A stretch of DNA of 54,580 nt from Conoideocrella luteorostrata (taxonomy: Eukaryota; Ascomycota; Sordariomycetes; Hypocreales; Clavicipitaceae): contig JASWJB010000303.1 of NCBI GenBank assembly GCA_032433595.1, positions 1 to 54,580 of the forward strand, given 5' to 3'. The position numbers and the translations under genes were made by a program. The notes under the pieces are model-generated. The model ran no database searches and was not told where the DNA came from. It worked only from the letters and a program-made list of their open reading frames with translations. Positions 8,658 to 19,162 of the stretch are shown piece by piece. The number at the start of each line of letters is the position of its first letter. Within the stretch, counting starts at the first letter, position 1.

Positions 8658-11600
8658 CTAAAAGCGGCGGCATAAAGCGTCGTGATTCATTTGGTATAAC
8701 AGGTTTGCGAGCCAGCCTGCGTCGAACATTATGGCAATGTCGCAAATTGACATCTCATGTGCCAGCAAAAGCCGACTATTTGGGCCCCGTAGAATACGCT
8801 GTAGTTGAATCACATCGCCGTCATCTTCCCGGATGTCATTTACATTGTTGAAATGCTCATGCCAAAATGATTTCGTGTAGTCAAAAAACCCATCATCTCT
8901 CAACTTGTTCGCTTTTCCCTCGGTGCCGGTAGTTGTGAACTCAAAGTCCTCGAACGATAAGTATGTAATACATGCCTTTCCAAGTGCTCGTTCTGGATCA
9001 GGGATTTTCAGCTTCATATCCTCTTGCTGCCAATTCCTTGGCTGTAAGAGAAAGTCTCGCAATGATTGATGAATAAGATAAAGCCTATTATCAATTAAGT
9101 CGACCAGCGTGCCAAGGTTTTCCCTAACGCGACCTTCACGTAATTGGATTTTTTGGCTTAAGCAGTCTTCCCAGCGGTTAATAGACGGGTTCGCTATAAG
9201 GGCCGCGGCCGTTTCAAGCTCTGTGAGAGCGAGTGGTCTCTTTGAGTACGCTATCGAGACCATAATGGCGACATCGTACTGGTCTTTACTGAAAATAGCC
9301 TGAACAAGGCTATTATAGAGCTCGTCGAGCTCTTGAGGGATATTTTTGATCTCCTCTTCAATTCTCTTAACTGAGAGATACCGTAGATTCTTAATTTTAC
9401 GTAAAAATATACTTATCCAAAGGAAAGTTGTGCCTTTGCGCTCCATGACAGCTTCTTGAATGGTGTTTTTCATATCAGCATTGAATTCTTCAGAGAACTC
9501 CCCCAAACGAGCTTGAATGAAAAGTTGAAGATCCTTTTCTGGTGTTCGTAGACTTTTTTGTGGTTGCAGTGAACATTCTCGCTCCTTAACCGATGGTCTG
9601 CTGGTACAAAAGAGCCTGAGACGGCAAAATTTCTTATCCATTAGTGCTTTCAGTTGGTATAGCAGGTCGTTAATACCAGTCTCATACACATCCAGCCCAT
9701 CAATGACGCAATACACTATGCTATATACCCCTGTGTCGATTAGATCGTTGAATGTTGTCCAAAGATCATCGAATTGCGCCAAGTGGAAGCTGTCTCGGCC
9801 CTGATTGCTCCGGAATCCAATAGGGAGTTTCAGGAATAACCGCCTGTCCTCGCAAAGCTGGACAATGAGGGTGCGCAGAATTGTTGACGCAGTTCGCAAA
9901 GTAACATCTTCCTTGACGTTGCAGAAGTAATATATGACCTTTTTATTTTCAGACCCATTGATGGACTCGAGCAGATTATCCACAACGAAGTTTGATAGAA
10001 CAGATTTTCCCTGCCCAGGAGCTGCTATAACAAGAAGGCAGCCTTGTTCATTTGAATCTCGCCAGGTGATAAAGTCCTTTTTCTGAAGGCTATCGGGCTT
10101 GAAGTTTGCTTCGGATTCCTGGTCGTGGATCAACCATCGAAGTGTTCCTTCGACTGGTCGTTCCAGCTTCCGCGTATCGTTTTTGAATAATTTATAATCA
10201 GGTTTATTAAGCTCGCGCCAACATCTCTTTTCATCTGGTGATAGTTCTTCTTATACGTCAATTTACTATTCTATAGACAAAAAGGCTAATATTACGTACC
10301 AGTCTTGGAAGAAAATCGACCATCGACGACATCCGAAGCGGCACCAACAAGTGTGTTCAAGGTGTTCAATACCCTAACGTAACTATCGTCCGCGGGACTG
10401 GAGAACTTAACCAGATCAGAGTGATCGAGTGCCAGTGGTTGTTTATCATGATCTCTGTCTTTAAATCCAATGCGACACGCCGAATCTTCAGTCACCATGA
10501 AGCAGTATTCTCCAGTCCTCGAAAGCGTTCCATCTGCTAATTTCTATTACTCCACGTTAGAATATAGTGGCCTAAATAGAATTGAAATGAAATGCTGTTT
10601 ACCTCCACAGTGCGTGTCTTTCTTTGTTCATAATATGATCTGATCTGAAACGGTGGCTTTTGCTTTTTGCTGCATTTAATAAACCTCGCAGCTAGCTCCC
10701 TCAAGTATGACGTCGGTTCAGATTCGGTGTCCGCCTCGAGATCGCGAATTATCTGCTCATTGAGTTGACCGGCTGTGATTTCCTTCAACTTCCCTCCTCT
10801 GAGACCATAGTTCGGTACACCAAAGAACATCAATCCAAAAGACGACTTAAAAAAGTCGCTGTATTGAGGATCTCCATCAATTTCTGAAGCTATTGACAGA
10901 CACTATTATTAAGTTAGTTTTTTTTCATAATGGATAAGCACTAATTAGCGTACGCACCTCTTTAATTAAAAGCCCTCCAAGGCTGTGCCCGATAAAGATG
11001 ATTGGTCTGCGGCTTGTCTAAGAATTCATTAGCATCAGAATTGCATGGGCATTTGGTGAATCATCGGATATACATTCGTAGCCTCGCGAAAAGCTCTGTA
11101 CGAGTCCAGAAAAGCTTTAGCCAAGCCTTTAATGGAGTATTTGGCATTCGGCTCTGTTACCGCCGAATCATACCCATAAGTCATAATGCGAGTTGCAGCG
11201 ATGCGATTGATGTCATCGGGAAGGAAATCGCGTAGCCAGACTTTGCCCGTACTCTTTGCCTTAAAACCGCCGATGGCGTGGCTCCCCAGGCCTGGAACGG
11301 CGATAATGCTGCAGTTGCCGTTAGTTACATGGCCATGAAATCTAAAATAGCAAATCGTATTCAATATAACCTACTCCACCACAGCATCATCCGCTTCAGA
11401 AAGAGGTGTGACTCCGAGAAATCCTGTATCAACGAGATATCCCAAGTTTGGGGGCTTCTCATGAGATATGAATGTGGCCACACGGAGCTTGGATGACGAG
11501 CATGCGAAGGTGAGTCGCATATCAGTCTTAGCTTCAGAGCCCGAGATTTTGAGATGATTATTGAAGCGGTCTAAGAAGTCCGCTTTCGTCGTATTTGCTG

Positions 11601-11742
11601 GTATTTCTCGGACGCGATAGCACATCTCTTGTTCACGTTCAACTTTACCCCACCGGCGGACGACGAGCAAAAGAACCCCTACGAGCAAGGCTACACAGGT
11701 GGAAGAGATTGAGTTGAGAGAGGTTAATGGTTCCGGCGACAT
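8658..11742 (-). CDS. NLR: alpha/beta hydrolase (SesB-like) plus NACHT, no C-terminal repeats
   Basis: Predicted 932-aa protein from exons 11742-11375, 11308-11074, 11017-10958, 10902-10603, 10543-10300 and 10249-8658. All junctions keep phase; introns are 50-66 nt. Domain order: hydrophobic helix about residues 12-28; alpha/beta hydrolase with DIIAVPGLGSH (123-133) and nucleophile elbow GHSLGG (Ser213), then FFGVPNYGLRGG; NACHT with P-loop APGQGKS (479-485) and Walker B CVIDGLD (Asp near 586); a sensor-like CTSRP; and a winged-helix-like region. Fungal NLRs of this type act in non-self recognition and programmed cell death, with the lipase-like domain as effector. WD40, ankyrin or TPR repeats normally follow NACHT; here the frame ends soon after it, so it is either a short NLR or has lost its sensor. 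The start ATG at 11742 gives the membrane helix directly. Confidence 0.87.
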
Positions 11743-12354
11743 CTCGTTCCTAAATTGTTGATGGTGATAGAATTGAAGTTGATGGTGCTATAACGCGGCT
11801 GTTCGGTTGACTTTTCCCGATAACCCAGCGTAGAGCTCGAAGTCGGATAGACGGCAGCAATCAGTTATAAAAAAATATTTGTGTCTTTTCACACGATAAT
11901 GATGGCGCTATAGAATTCTCAATGACCATTTGAGATCATGAGGAGCGTTGCTGAGAAGGGTTCGAAATCAGACTGGGGCAAGTGCGGGAAGGCTGATGCT
12001 AGGCTTTCCACTCGTTAGGTATCAATCGTGCTGCTTACTCCAACTAAAGATTAGGAACCAGGCTGTTGCCCCATCATGATGACGTCTGCCTGCAGACGCC
12101 ATAGCGGAATGGTGATTACACAAGCTTGTCTCATTGGCGTTTCGCGACGTCGACTTAATCCACCTCCGCCGAGTAGTACTGAGCGGCTGCCTCTCGGGCT
12201 TATTCAAAGCACGTCATGTACGAGCCGTTGGGTTATGGGTGTACATTTGGACGGAGCAACTTGCGCGGATACCACCACCACACAAGAGTGAGGCGGGCCG
12301 CAATGTCATCAGTGGGGACCGCATGTGGGACCCATTTGATCGAAGCAGCTCTAT
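11743..12354. other. Intergenic, NLR upstream region
   Basis: About 600 bases with no convincing gene; short frames overlap on both strands without recognisable motifs. It presumably holds the NLR promoter, though no clean TATA box is visible. TCTAT at 12350-12354 is the left target duplication of the next LTR. Confidence 0.6.
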
Positions 12355-12606
12355 TGTTGGACAGTATTCAGGGCGTTCAATAATGCTAGGATACGCGGAA
12401 AGGCCAGGAATACCGGGCATGCCGCAGTCTCGGTGAAGCCGATGATACAAGGAATACGAGAGATAAGGAAGGAAAACAAGCATAAAAGAAAACATTGTGG
12501 AAGGAATTAGAAGGTTCAGGAACAAGATCATCATAAATCATCACATGCATCAATTTACATGCATTTTGAACCCTTCCAATTCACTTCCATTCTGTCGCTT
12601 CCGACA
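12355..12606 (+). mobile_element. Solo LTR, family B, copy 1
   Basis: A 252-bp element beginning TGTTGGACAG and ending GCTTCCGACA, flanked by a perfect 5-bp duplication TCTAT (12350-12354 and 12607-12611). The 3' half closely matches 13932-14198: shared CATAAAAG, ATCATCAT-rich block, CAATTTACATGC, CCCTTCCAATTCACTTCCA and CTGTCGCTTCCGACA. No retrotransposon coding sequence adjoins it. Confidence 0.85.
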
Positions 12607-12611
12607 TCTAT

Positions 12612-13560
12612 AGACAAGGTATTCATCGATTTACGGCACTGATCATCGGACAGGTGCTATTCTCGTCTCAACAAAAAGAGGCTAATAGCAGTGTGCAAAC
12701 AGTGAAGCGCCATTAGTCAGGTACAGCACACGAATTACACGCTGTGGCGACTCCGCACTTGACCACTCGATGAGTTTGAAGAGATGTCGACCTGTGCAGC
12801 CAAAGGAAGAACGTTAGCATGTCAACATCTTTATAACAAAAGTACAGATTAAATGTGCGTCCATTTTTGGAGGACGTGACGCCGCTTTTAGAGGACAATT
12901 TCGGAGCGTTAGGCTAACCGCCGGTCAACCCCACCAACCCACACTCAGGCACGGGGATGTCTGTTTTGAACTAGCGGGCTACACTCATTGCTGCTAGGAA
13001 TTTATTGTCAGGAGCTTTCGAAATTGCAGTAACTAAAGGTAAGCTCTCTTGGTGGGAAACCAACCCTTGGGAGGAGTTGAAATTGCAGTGAAGTGAGATG
13101 GTTCGCGCGACGGCGCTCAACGTGGTTGCCTAACGTGAAAAGTGAGGCGAGCGAGGCGCTAAGATAGGTGCCCGCTAGGCGATCCGAAGCGGCAGCCAAT
13201 TTGCAGCGATCAACTTTACGATGGGAAATTCCGCTATAACGGTAATCCTTGCCTGTTCTGGCGGCCCAAGGTATTTCCGTTGATAACACATATGCCTCTC
13301 CATAACTCCTGTTGGAATCAAAAGGATTGGGTCAAATTCATGTATTTTGATGATAGTGCTGATGATGATAGATGAAAGACGCAGAATTCCTCCTCCGTCA
13401 GACCCGTCGTAATGCTTCAATATATACCTCTTCTTGCCTGTGAAGCCTTTCGATTCCTCTCGATTCCATCGTCTTCCACCACCAATTGCCACCGCAAGCA
13501 CTACTGCAACCACCGCGACATCCGACATATCCAGATAGTTTCTAGAGCCTATCTGGATAT
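12612..13560. other. Intergenic between LTR copies
   Basis: Nearly 1 kb without a recognisable gene. GAAATTGCAGT recurs at about 13019 and 13079. Minus-strand frames of 60-140 codons here show no domain, no signal peptide and no splice pattern I trust. Confidence 0.55.
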
Positions 13561-13740
13561 TGTTGGAATATCCCGTCAAGGCACGTGGACATATCACGTG
13601 GCCACCCTTGCGCGCCTCCTTTTATACAGCGCGGGCATAGATACTCTTCGTCTTCTCCTCTTCTAGAACAGACAGACACCAGATAAATTGAATACTTTTG
13701 GTTTACTGATTGCTTCGTGCAAGACCCTTTTGACGTCAAA
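13561..13740 (+). mobile_element. LTR-like fragment related to family A
   Basis: Starts TGTTGGAATATCCCG and carries the family-A landmarks in the same order: TATCACGTGGCCACC, TTTTATACAGCGCGGG, AGACAGACACC and AAATTGAATACTTT. Similarity is lower than among the three full family-A copies. The 3' end and a matching target duplication were not found (left flank is GATAT), so it may be truncated or from a sister family. Confidence 0.45.
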
Positions 13741-13931
13741 TTAGAAGCCCTTTGCTTCCTCTAGATATCGATATGAAGCCTTGAATTTTGGTGGATATTG
13801 ATATACGTAGGTCTTGCCACCATGCGCACTTGAGTTGTACCACATTAATTTTGGTGACTTGAATTTTGGACAAATTTGAGTGACAATCCGTAGCGAGAAG
13901 GCGCGATATTTTTGAACAGCTCTCACGCAAC

Positions 13932-14198
13932 TGTCGGATAAGAGAGGCTATTAGCGTTAGACTATTGAATACTACGGAGGAGTTCGGTTTTGACCTCGGA
14001 AGGGTTAATAATGCGGGGATACGAGGAGTATGAGATATCAGAGGCAGGAAGGAAAGCAGGCATAAAAGGAAGCATTTGGACGGGAATGGGAAGGGGAATC
14101 AGATCATCCATTATCATCAATCATCATCTTTTACATTCGTCAATTTACATGCTCATTATTTTCCCTTCCAATTCACTTCCATACTGTCGCTTCCGACA
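13932..14198 (+). mobile_element. Solo LTR, family B, copy 2
   Basis: A 267-bp element with TGTCGGA at the 5' end and TCCGACA at the 3' end, similar to 12355-12606. The flanks GCAAC (13927-13931) and GCAAG (14199-14203) match at four of five positions, consistent with an aged target duplication. Confidence 0.75.
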
Positions 14199-14639
14199 GC
14201 AAGTTTAATCCGGGAAAGAGTTAATTCCACAATATGAGATTTCAGGCGAACTTACTTTTGTTGACAGGCGCACTCTGCTTTCCTGTCTTCAGTTAGACTA
14301 TTTTCAGGAAGCAGGCATCAAAAAAGAAAAACAAAGGTTGATCCTTAGGGGGGTTTTTCTGACTAATTGCACGATATTCTTGCAAAAGACTGAGCGGATG
14401 CGATGACTGATTCGTCCGGCTGAAGTGCCTTAAATATCTTTGGCACAATCCCATTCTGGTATGGTGATTTCGCAATGTGGTAATGTGATAACTCTTTTCC
14501 AAAAGATGCATCTGCACAAGTAGTTCGCCGATCTGTGTCCCGACGAGCTCATACCAGTAACTTCTGATGGCTTCTATTGAGTCGAAATTAGGTTCGCTAC
14601 TATAACCTCCACATCTGCTTTTGGAACCGGCAAGCAGAA
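14199..14639. other. Intergenic, 3' side of the aminotransferase gene
   Basis: Sequence between the solo LTR and the aminotransferase stop. A minus-strand frame (14293-14703) overlaps the gene's end in another register. It has a stretch of plausible composition (SEPNFDSIEAIRSYWYELVG) but no start, domain or splice link that I can defend. Confidence 0.5.
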
Positions 14640-15770
14640 TCATCCCCGGAGAACCTTCGAAATAACGCCAAGTCCCTCTTCCAATTCCTGCCACGTTGGC
14701 CACCCATAACCCAATCGGAAAAAGCTGTCGTCTCTCTCAAACCAACCCCCTCGTCCAATGTACACGCCGTGTTTCTCTAGCAACGTTTTGTAGAATGTCT
14801 CCAGACCTCCTGTCGGCACCTTTTTAATCTTGACAAAACACATTACTCCTGCTTCTGGTCTCACCCAATCGAGCCACTCGCTCTCCTCAGCAATCCAGCT
14901 CGCAATACGATCTCTTCGCTTCCGCATATCGGCAACGGTAGCTGGTAGTAGCTCGTTCCGCTGAGACAGGATTTGTTCGGCACAGAGTTCGTCAAGGCTG
15001 CTCCCACATATACTTATCTCCTCTTTTGCAGCAAGAAACTTCTCTTGCAGGCGAGCGTCGGTGGTGGTGAGCCAGCCGACGCGAATCCCGGGAACGCCGA
15101 AGGCTTTAGACATGGAAGAAACGCTGATGACATGATCGCCCAGCGAAGCCGCCGCTGGAGGCAAATCTTTTCCTTCTGCAGAGTCGGAGGCGTATTTGAG
15201 CTCTGAGTACGTCTCATCGACGAGAAGATAGCACCCGTTTTGTTTGGCGAGGTTTGCAAGGGCGCGCAGCTCGGAGCCAGTACACATCGTACCAGTAGGG
15301 TTGTTAGGAGAACAGATACTGATGAGTTTGGTGACTCCGGGGCGAATGGAGGCGCTAAGCCGGTCAATGTCTAAGCGATACTGCGATTCGAATTCGAGAT
15401 CGATGTAAGTGATGTCGCAGCCGACGGCACGTGGAACTTCCAGGTTGGTCGCATAGTTGGGGCGCGTGATGATAATATGATCTTTAGAGCCCAGGAGAGC
15501 GCTATTAACGATGAACAGAGCCGTTGAGGCGCCGGCTGTCACGAGGACATCGTCAGGGCTGATATCCCCGCAGGAAGATTGCGCGACGAGAGAGCGAATC
15601 TTGTGGCTCCCCTTATGTTCCGTGTAGGTCAGAATCGTATCCGAGGGGATGGTAATATTCAACGACTTCAGCGTCTGGTCTGATATAGCACTCTCAGAGA
15701 GGTTGTATCTTATGGTGGCACCGACCTCCTCTGGAGCTTCCTTCTCAATGGTCATTCGTTGGTAGTTCAT
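14640..15770 (-). CDS. PLP-dependent class I/II aminotransferase-like enzyme
   Basis: A single-exon 376-aa protein of the fold-type-I PLP family, cytosolic (no signal peptide). Visible features in order: TAGASTALFIV (cofactor phosphate region, about 79-89); SICSPNNPTG (Asn157 equivalent); LLVDETYSE (Asp185, pyridine-nitrogen contact); SVSSMSKAFGVPGIRVGW with the Schiff-base Lys222 and Arg230; and RLGYGW near the C-terminus with the substrate-carboxylate Arg. Length fits the family. Fungal homologues are often named capreomycidine synthase or aspartate aminotransferase by similarity; the substrate cannot be read from sequence. It could serve specialised metabolism, since an NRPS adenylation relic lies about 2.4 kb away, but that is inference. 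The ATG at 15770 gives a full-length N-terminus. Confidence 0.92.
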   Translation of the reverse strand: MNYQRMTIEKEAPEEVGATIRYNLSESAISDQTLKSLNITIPSDTILTYTEHKGSHKIRSLVAQSSCGDISPDDVLVTAGASTALFIVNSALLGSKDHIIITRPNYATNLEVPRAVGCDITYIDLEFESQYRLDIDRLSASIRPGVTKLISICSPNNPTGTMCTGSELRALANLAKQNGCYLLVDETYSELKYASDSAEGKDLPPAAASLGDHVISVSSMSKAFGVPGIRVGWLTTTDARLQEKFLAAKEEISICGSSLDELCAEQILSQRNELLPATVADMRKRRDRIASWIAEESEWLDWVRPEAGVMCFVKIKKVPTGGLETFYKTLLEKHGVYIGRGGWFERDDSFFRLGYGWPTWQELEEGLGVISKVLRG

Positions 15771-18120
15771 CTTGTCCGTTGCGTCTGGAGCTGCTTCGGA
15801 AAAGGAAATATAATCCTAATAGCCTCTGCATAAAAAGAGATGTACGCGCTCAGTTGCCCCTACCAAGATGTTGCACGGAAACTTTACTGACGGGTGTAGA
15901 AATTGAGTGTGTGGTGTTGAGACGGCCAAGGGTGGCAAAGAGCGGTCAATTTACTATTCCGTACGTGGGTTCAGTAATTGCTTACGCGGGCAAATCACGG
16001 CAAGCCAACGGATCCAAGGTACTTTTCCCGGGCGGCGAGTTTCATCAGCTACGACTGCAGCATGCTTGACACAGTAATATGGATGCAGTAGTTGCATCAC
16101 TAGCACGGAGAGCGCCGTACCTAGATTGACGCTACGGGGATACCATGTCACCGTACATGCATCATCGCACGGCAGAGTGGGGGTATAACTACTCCGTACT
16201 CCGTAGTGTATACCAGGTAGGGAGTGTGTAAAGCTTGTAACTCGAAAAGTTGTTACACTATTCAAGGTCCGGAACCAAAGAGTAATGTGCGAGTAGGAGC
16301 GCTTTAGAACGAAAGGCATCGTGTGTGGCTGGCTGAGCAAGCAGTAGTTGCGTAGCTAGTATCTGCTCGCAATTCTGTGGTCGGCCAATTTCCACTGTTG
16401 CCCTTTAGTCGTGAGTTCAGAAGCCAACCTGGAAGCTCATTTGATGCATACCAACCATCGTTGAGGGCTCAACTGACTTCGAACAGCAAGAGTCGCTGGC
16501 TCTCGAGCCTCAATTGTGACACATTTTCTTTTTCTGGCACTTATCGGAACCGTAGAATTGTGATCTCAGTACTCCGTACGTAGTGCATATGTAGACGCGG
16601 AATACCTGTACCTCTGTATATGCACACTTCGAGTATGGATGATGTAAAATTGGTGAAGGTAAAGATCGTCAATGGTGGCTGCCTACTCGTTCCAGATTAC
16701 GCTGCGACTAATGATGACAGTTGGAGAGAACTACCACGGAAGATCTTGATACCGGATCGCACTGCAGGTTGTCTCCGGTTCCTTGTCCGTCTGGACTGCG
16801 TGGCAGAGGGGAAACAGTCAAGAAGGGAGGGGGTCGCGGGAAGCTGGTGCCAAAATCTCCAGGGACAGAAGCGGGAAAGGTGGGTCCAGACTACGTGAGT
16901 CTCGGAATTCTAGACGATGTGCCGCTGCTGGGGTTATCATGACGTGGTTGTTATTGCGGCACGCCAGACGTCTACTTTGGGATGGAAATGCGTACGCAGA
17001 TGCTCACGCGATTGTGAGACAGCCAACTGAGACAGACTTATAATACCACTGCTACGGAGTAGTTACCCCGCCGCTGTATTCGTCTTAGGATGCCACGACA
17101 ACGAGGGTCGCCAGGAGCGAAGCATGACCCGTCCAATAAGAGATCTAGAATGCAGTGTGCCCGACGCTGGCACAGAAACTATGCTTCTCTTCGTGCAGCA
17201 CTCTTGGGTTGTACCCTAGTGATGCGATTCCTGCAGAGAAACATGCGTCAGAAGCTAACATATCCTGAACCAACATTTTACAGGAAGGATGAGCCCTGCG
17301 GCTTGCACACCGCTCCCGAAACCGGCGGAACGAGACCTTTGTGGAAGAGCTCCTCACATCGGAACACACCTCCGCCCCGCATCATACTTCAGACCTTACC
17401 AGCTCCTATAATGTCCAGCAACACCGATAGCTCTGACATGCAAAGCAGCGGGAGAAATTCCTCCATAGACCTTTTTATGCCGGTCGATGGGCGTAAATAC
17501 GTTGCCGGCTCGGAACCTCTCTGACCTGATCCGCCTGTTCGTCCGTAGGCTTTGCACAACGCGCCGTTTAGCGACTGTCGCCGCGTACTCTGCGAATTAT
17601 AGACCACTCAAATGGGCTGTTCACGAAGCTGCAAATGGTAGCTATTGAGATAGCAAACCTGATGGAAGAAATACCATGCTCAGTCATGACTTTATGCTGC
17701 CCCCTAAAAGCTCCATGCTTGCAGCACCTGCGGCTTCGTAATTAGTCGCCAATGTCAACAGTATTTATGTAGCCATTATATTTGGCAGCAAGGGACAGAG
17801 CTATAGCTTCTTTGATAGTCTTTTCACTAAAAATAATGCTTTACTGGCTTGCTTCTAGCATATATAGTAGTTAGTCGCTTTCATTCACGCACTAACCTTC
17901 CAATTGCGACACAGACGGTGTACGCCAGGTGTTGCCATGTCCTGCACGGCGTTTGAAACAATAATATCGAGCTGCATCACCATCTAGGCCAAGTAAGTCA
18001 CACATCAAGTACTTATATGATTCATTATGATGGTTTGATCCTCGCTGCAGCGGCACGGAACGAGCACAGTGGCGGTGAGAGAGACGGCTTGCCCGGGCAA
18101 CCTAGACCAAGGTAACGTGT
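15771..18120. other. Long intergenic stretch with CGGAGTA motifs
   Basis: About 2.3 kb with several short mutually overlapping frames, none with a recognisable domain. TACTCCG/CGGAGTA motifs occur near 16190-16206, 16570 and 17053. I see no RNA gene and no transposon end. Confidence 0.5.
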
Positions 18121-18776
18121 ATGCCACACTGGATTTATGATTTGAGAAGCTGTCTGAGAGGCACAAACAACAGCCAAGTTGAACAGGTGTCAAAAGCTGA
18201 CTGCTTACTCGGAGCCACCGTTAATGCATTCTCCAAGCAGATCTGTGAATGGAATGACATGGTTCCGACATCAGTTAGCATATGCGTGCACGAAATTGTT
18301 CAAGACTGAGCAGATGCCCAACCAAACGTAACTTCCACATACGCTTGGGATGGTGAGTTGACATATAGCGAACTTGATCGCCTTGCCATCGGTCTGTCGG
18401 CCCAGCTTGTGCACGTTGGGGTCAGGCAAGAGACCATTAGCCCAATCTGTTTCGACAAATTTATGTGGGCAATCGTCGCCGTGCTTGGCATGTTGAAATC
18501 CTGTGCAACTTCTGCCCTGTTTGATTCTTCCCTTCAAGTATATCGCTTCCAGGCTGTCATGAAGCAAGTGAAAGCGAACGCGACAGTGTCAGCCCCTTCC
18601 AAAGAGCCTTTGAGCTCTCGACTGGCACACCTCACGTGCTCAGTCTTGATCCCCATGCTTCCAAAGCCTCTAATGGCCAATTTATTATGCCATTTGCTCC
18701 CCTGGCACTTCAATTGTCATGTGCGGAGCTTTCACATCAGGGAGGGAGTGAACATTGAAGGTCTCTTATGATAACA
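18121..18776 (+). pseudogene. NRPS adenylation-domain relic
   Basis: One reading frame runs from 18121 to 18771 with a single in-frame TGA at 18307-18309. It matches the start of a non-ribosomal peptide synthetase A domain: ICVHEIVQD before the stop, then ADAQPNVTSTYAWDGE, LTYSELDRLAIGLSAQL (A1), SPICFDKFMWAIVAVLGMLK (A2), LFDSSLQVYRFQAVMKQV and SAPSKEPLSSRLAHLT. After a frameshift near 18700 the A3 core is still readable as GTSIVMCGAFTSGR, and then similarity ends. No thiolation, condensation or remaining A-domain sequence is seen. It is a truncated dead fragment, possibly the last trace of a lost gene or cluster. Confidence 0.8.
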
Positions 18777-19004
18777 AATAAGAACTTTGCGTTAGCGTTT
18801 GCTGTTAAAGGATTTTTTGTTGTCCCTCATAAACTTACCTTAACATAAAAATATCTGTTAGATGTCGGCTATATTAACCCTGCCGGAGAACATACCAACA
18901 ATTCCATTTTAGATTTGCAAATATGTCTTGTGTGGCAGACCGTGGCGTCCGTAGAGCCGTAGAATGAACAAGGCGGCAGACCAACCAACAACAACAATGA
19001 ACTG
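18777..19004. other. Intergenic
   Basis: Short non-coding stretch between the NRPS relic and the CAG-rich minisatellite. No features seen. Confidence 0.5.
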
Positions 19005-19162
19005 CAACAGTGATCTGCAACAGTGAACTAACAATGAGCAGCAAAAATGAACAGCAATGAACAGCAACAATGCACAGCAACAATGGTCGGCAACAGTGAA
19101 CAGCAGCAATGAACAGCAGCAATGAACAGCAGCAATGAACAGCAGCAATGAACAGCAACAAG
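19005..19162. repeat. 13-bp minisatellite (GAACAGCAGCAAT)n
   Basis: Tandem units of GAACAGCAGCAAT, regular from about 19098 and degenerate on the left (GAACAGCAATGAACAGCAAC). The 13-bp period cycles through all three frames, so the long minus-strand Leu/Cys-rich frames across it are artefacts. Confidence 0.85.

Noticed and set aside
11342..11374. 33-nt intron for NLR exon 1/2 (acceptor TTTTAG)
   Set aside because: Too short; the 66-nt choice has a perfect CTAAC branch point and restores DIIAVPGLGSH, a pattern typical of the family.
8658..11742. NLR inside the putative Starship as cargo
   Set aside because: A captain on the minus strand starting at 8360 would lead an element extending to lower coordinates, leaving the NLR outside; no boundary was found either way.
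17090..17524. Plus-strand 144-codon ORF
   Set aside because: No domain, no signal peptide, Arg/Ser-rich composition expected by chance, and a similar frame on the other strand.
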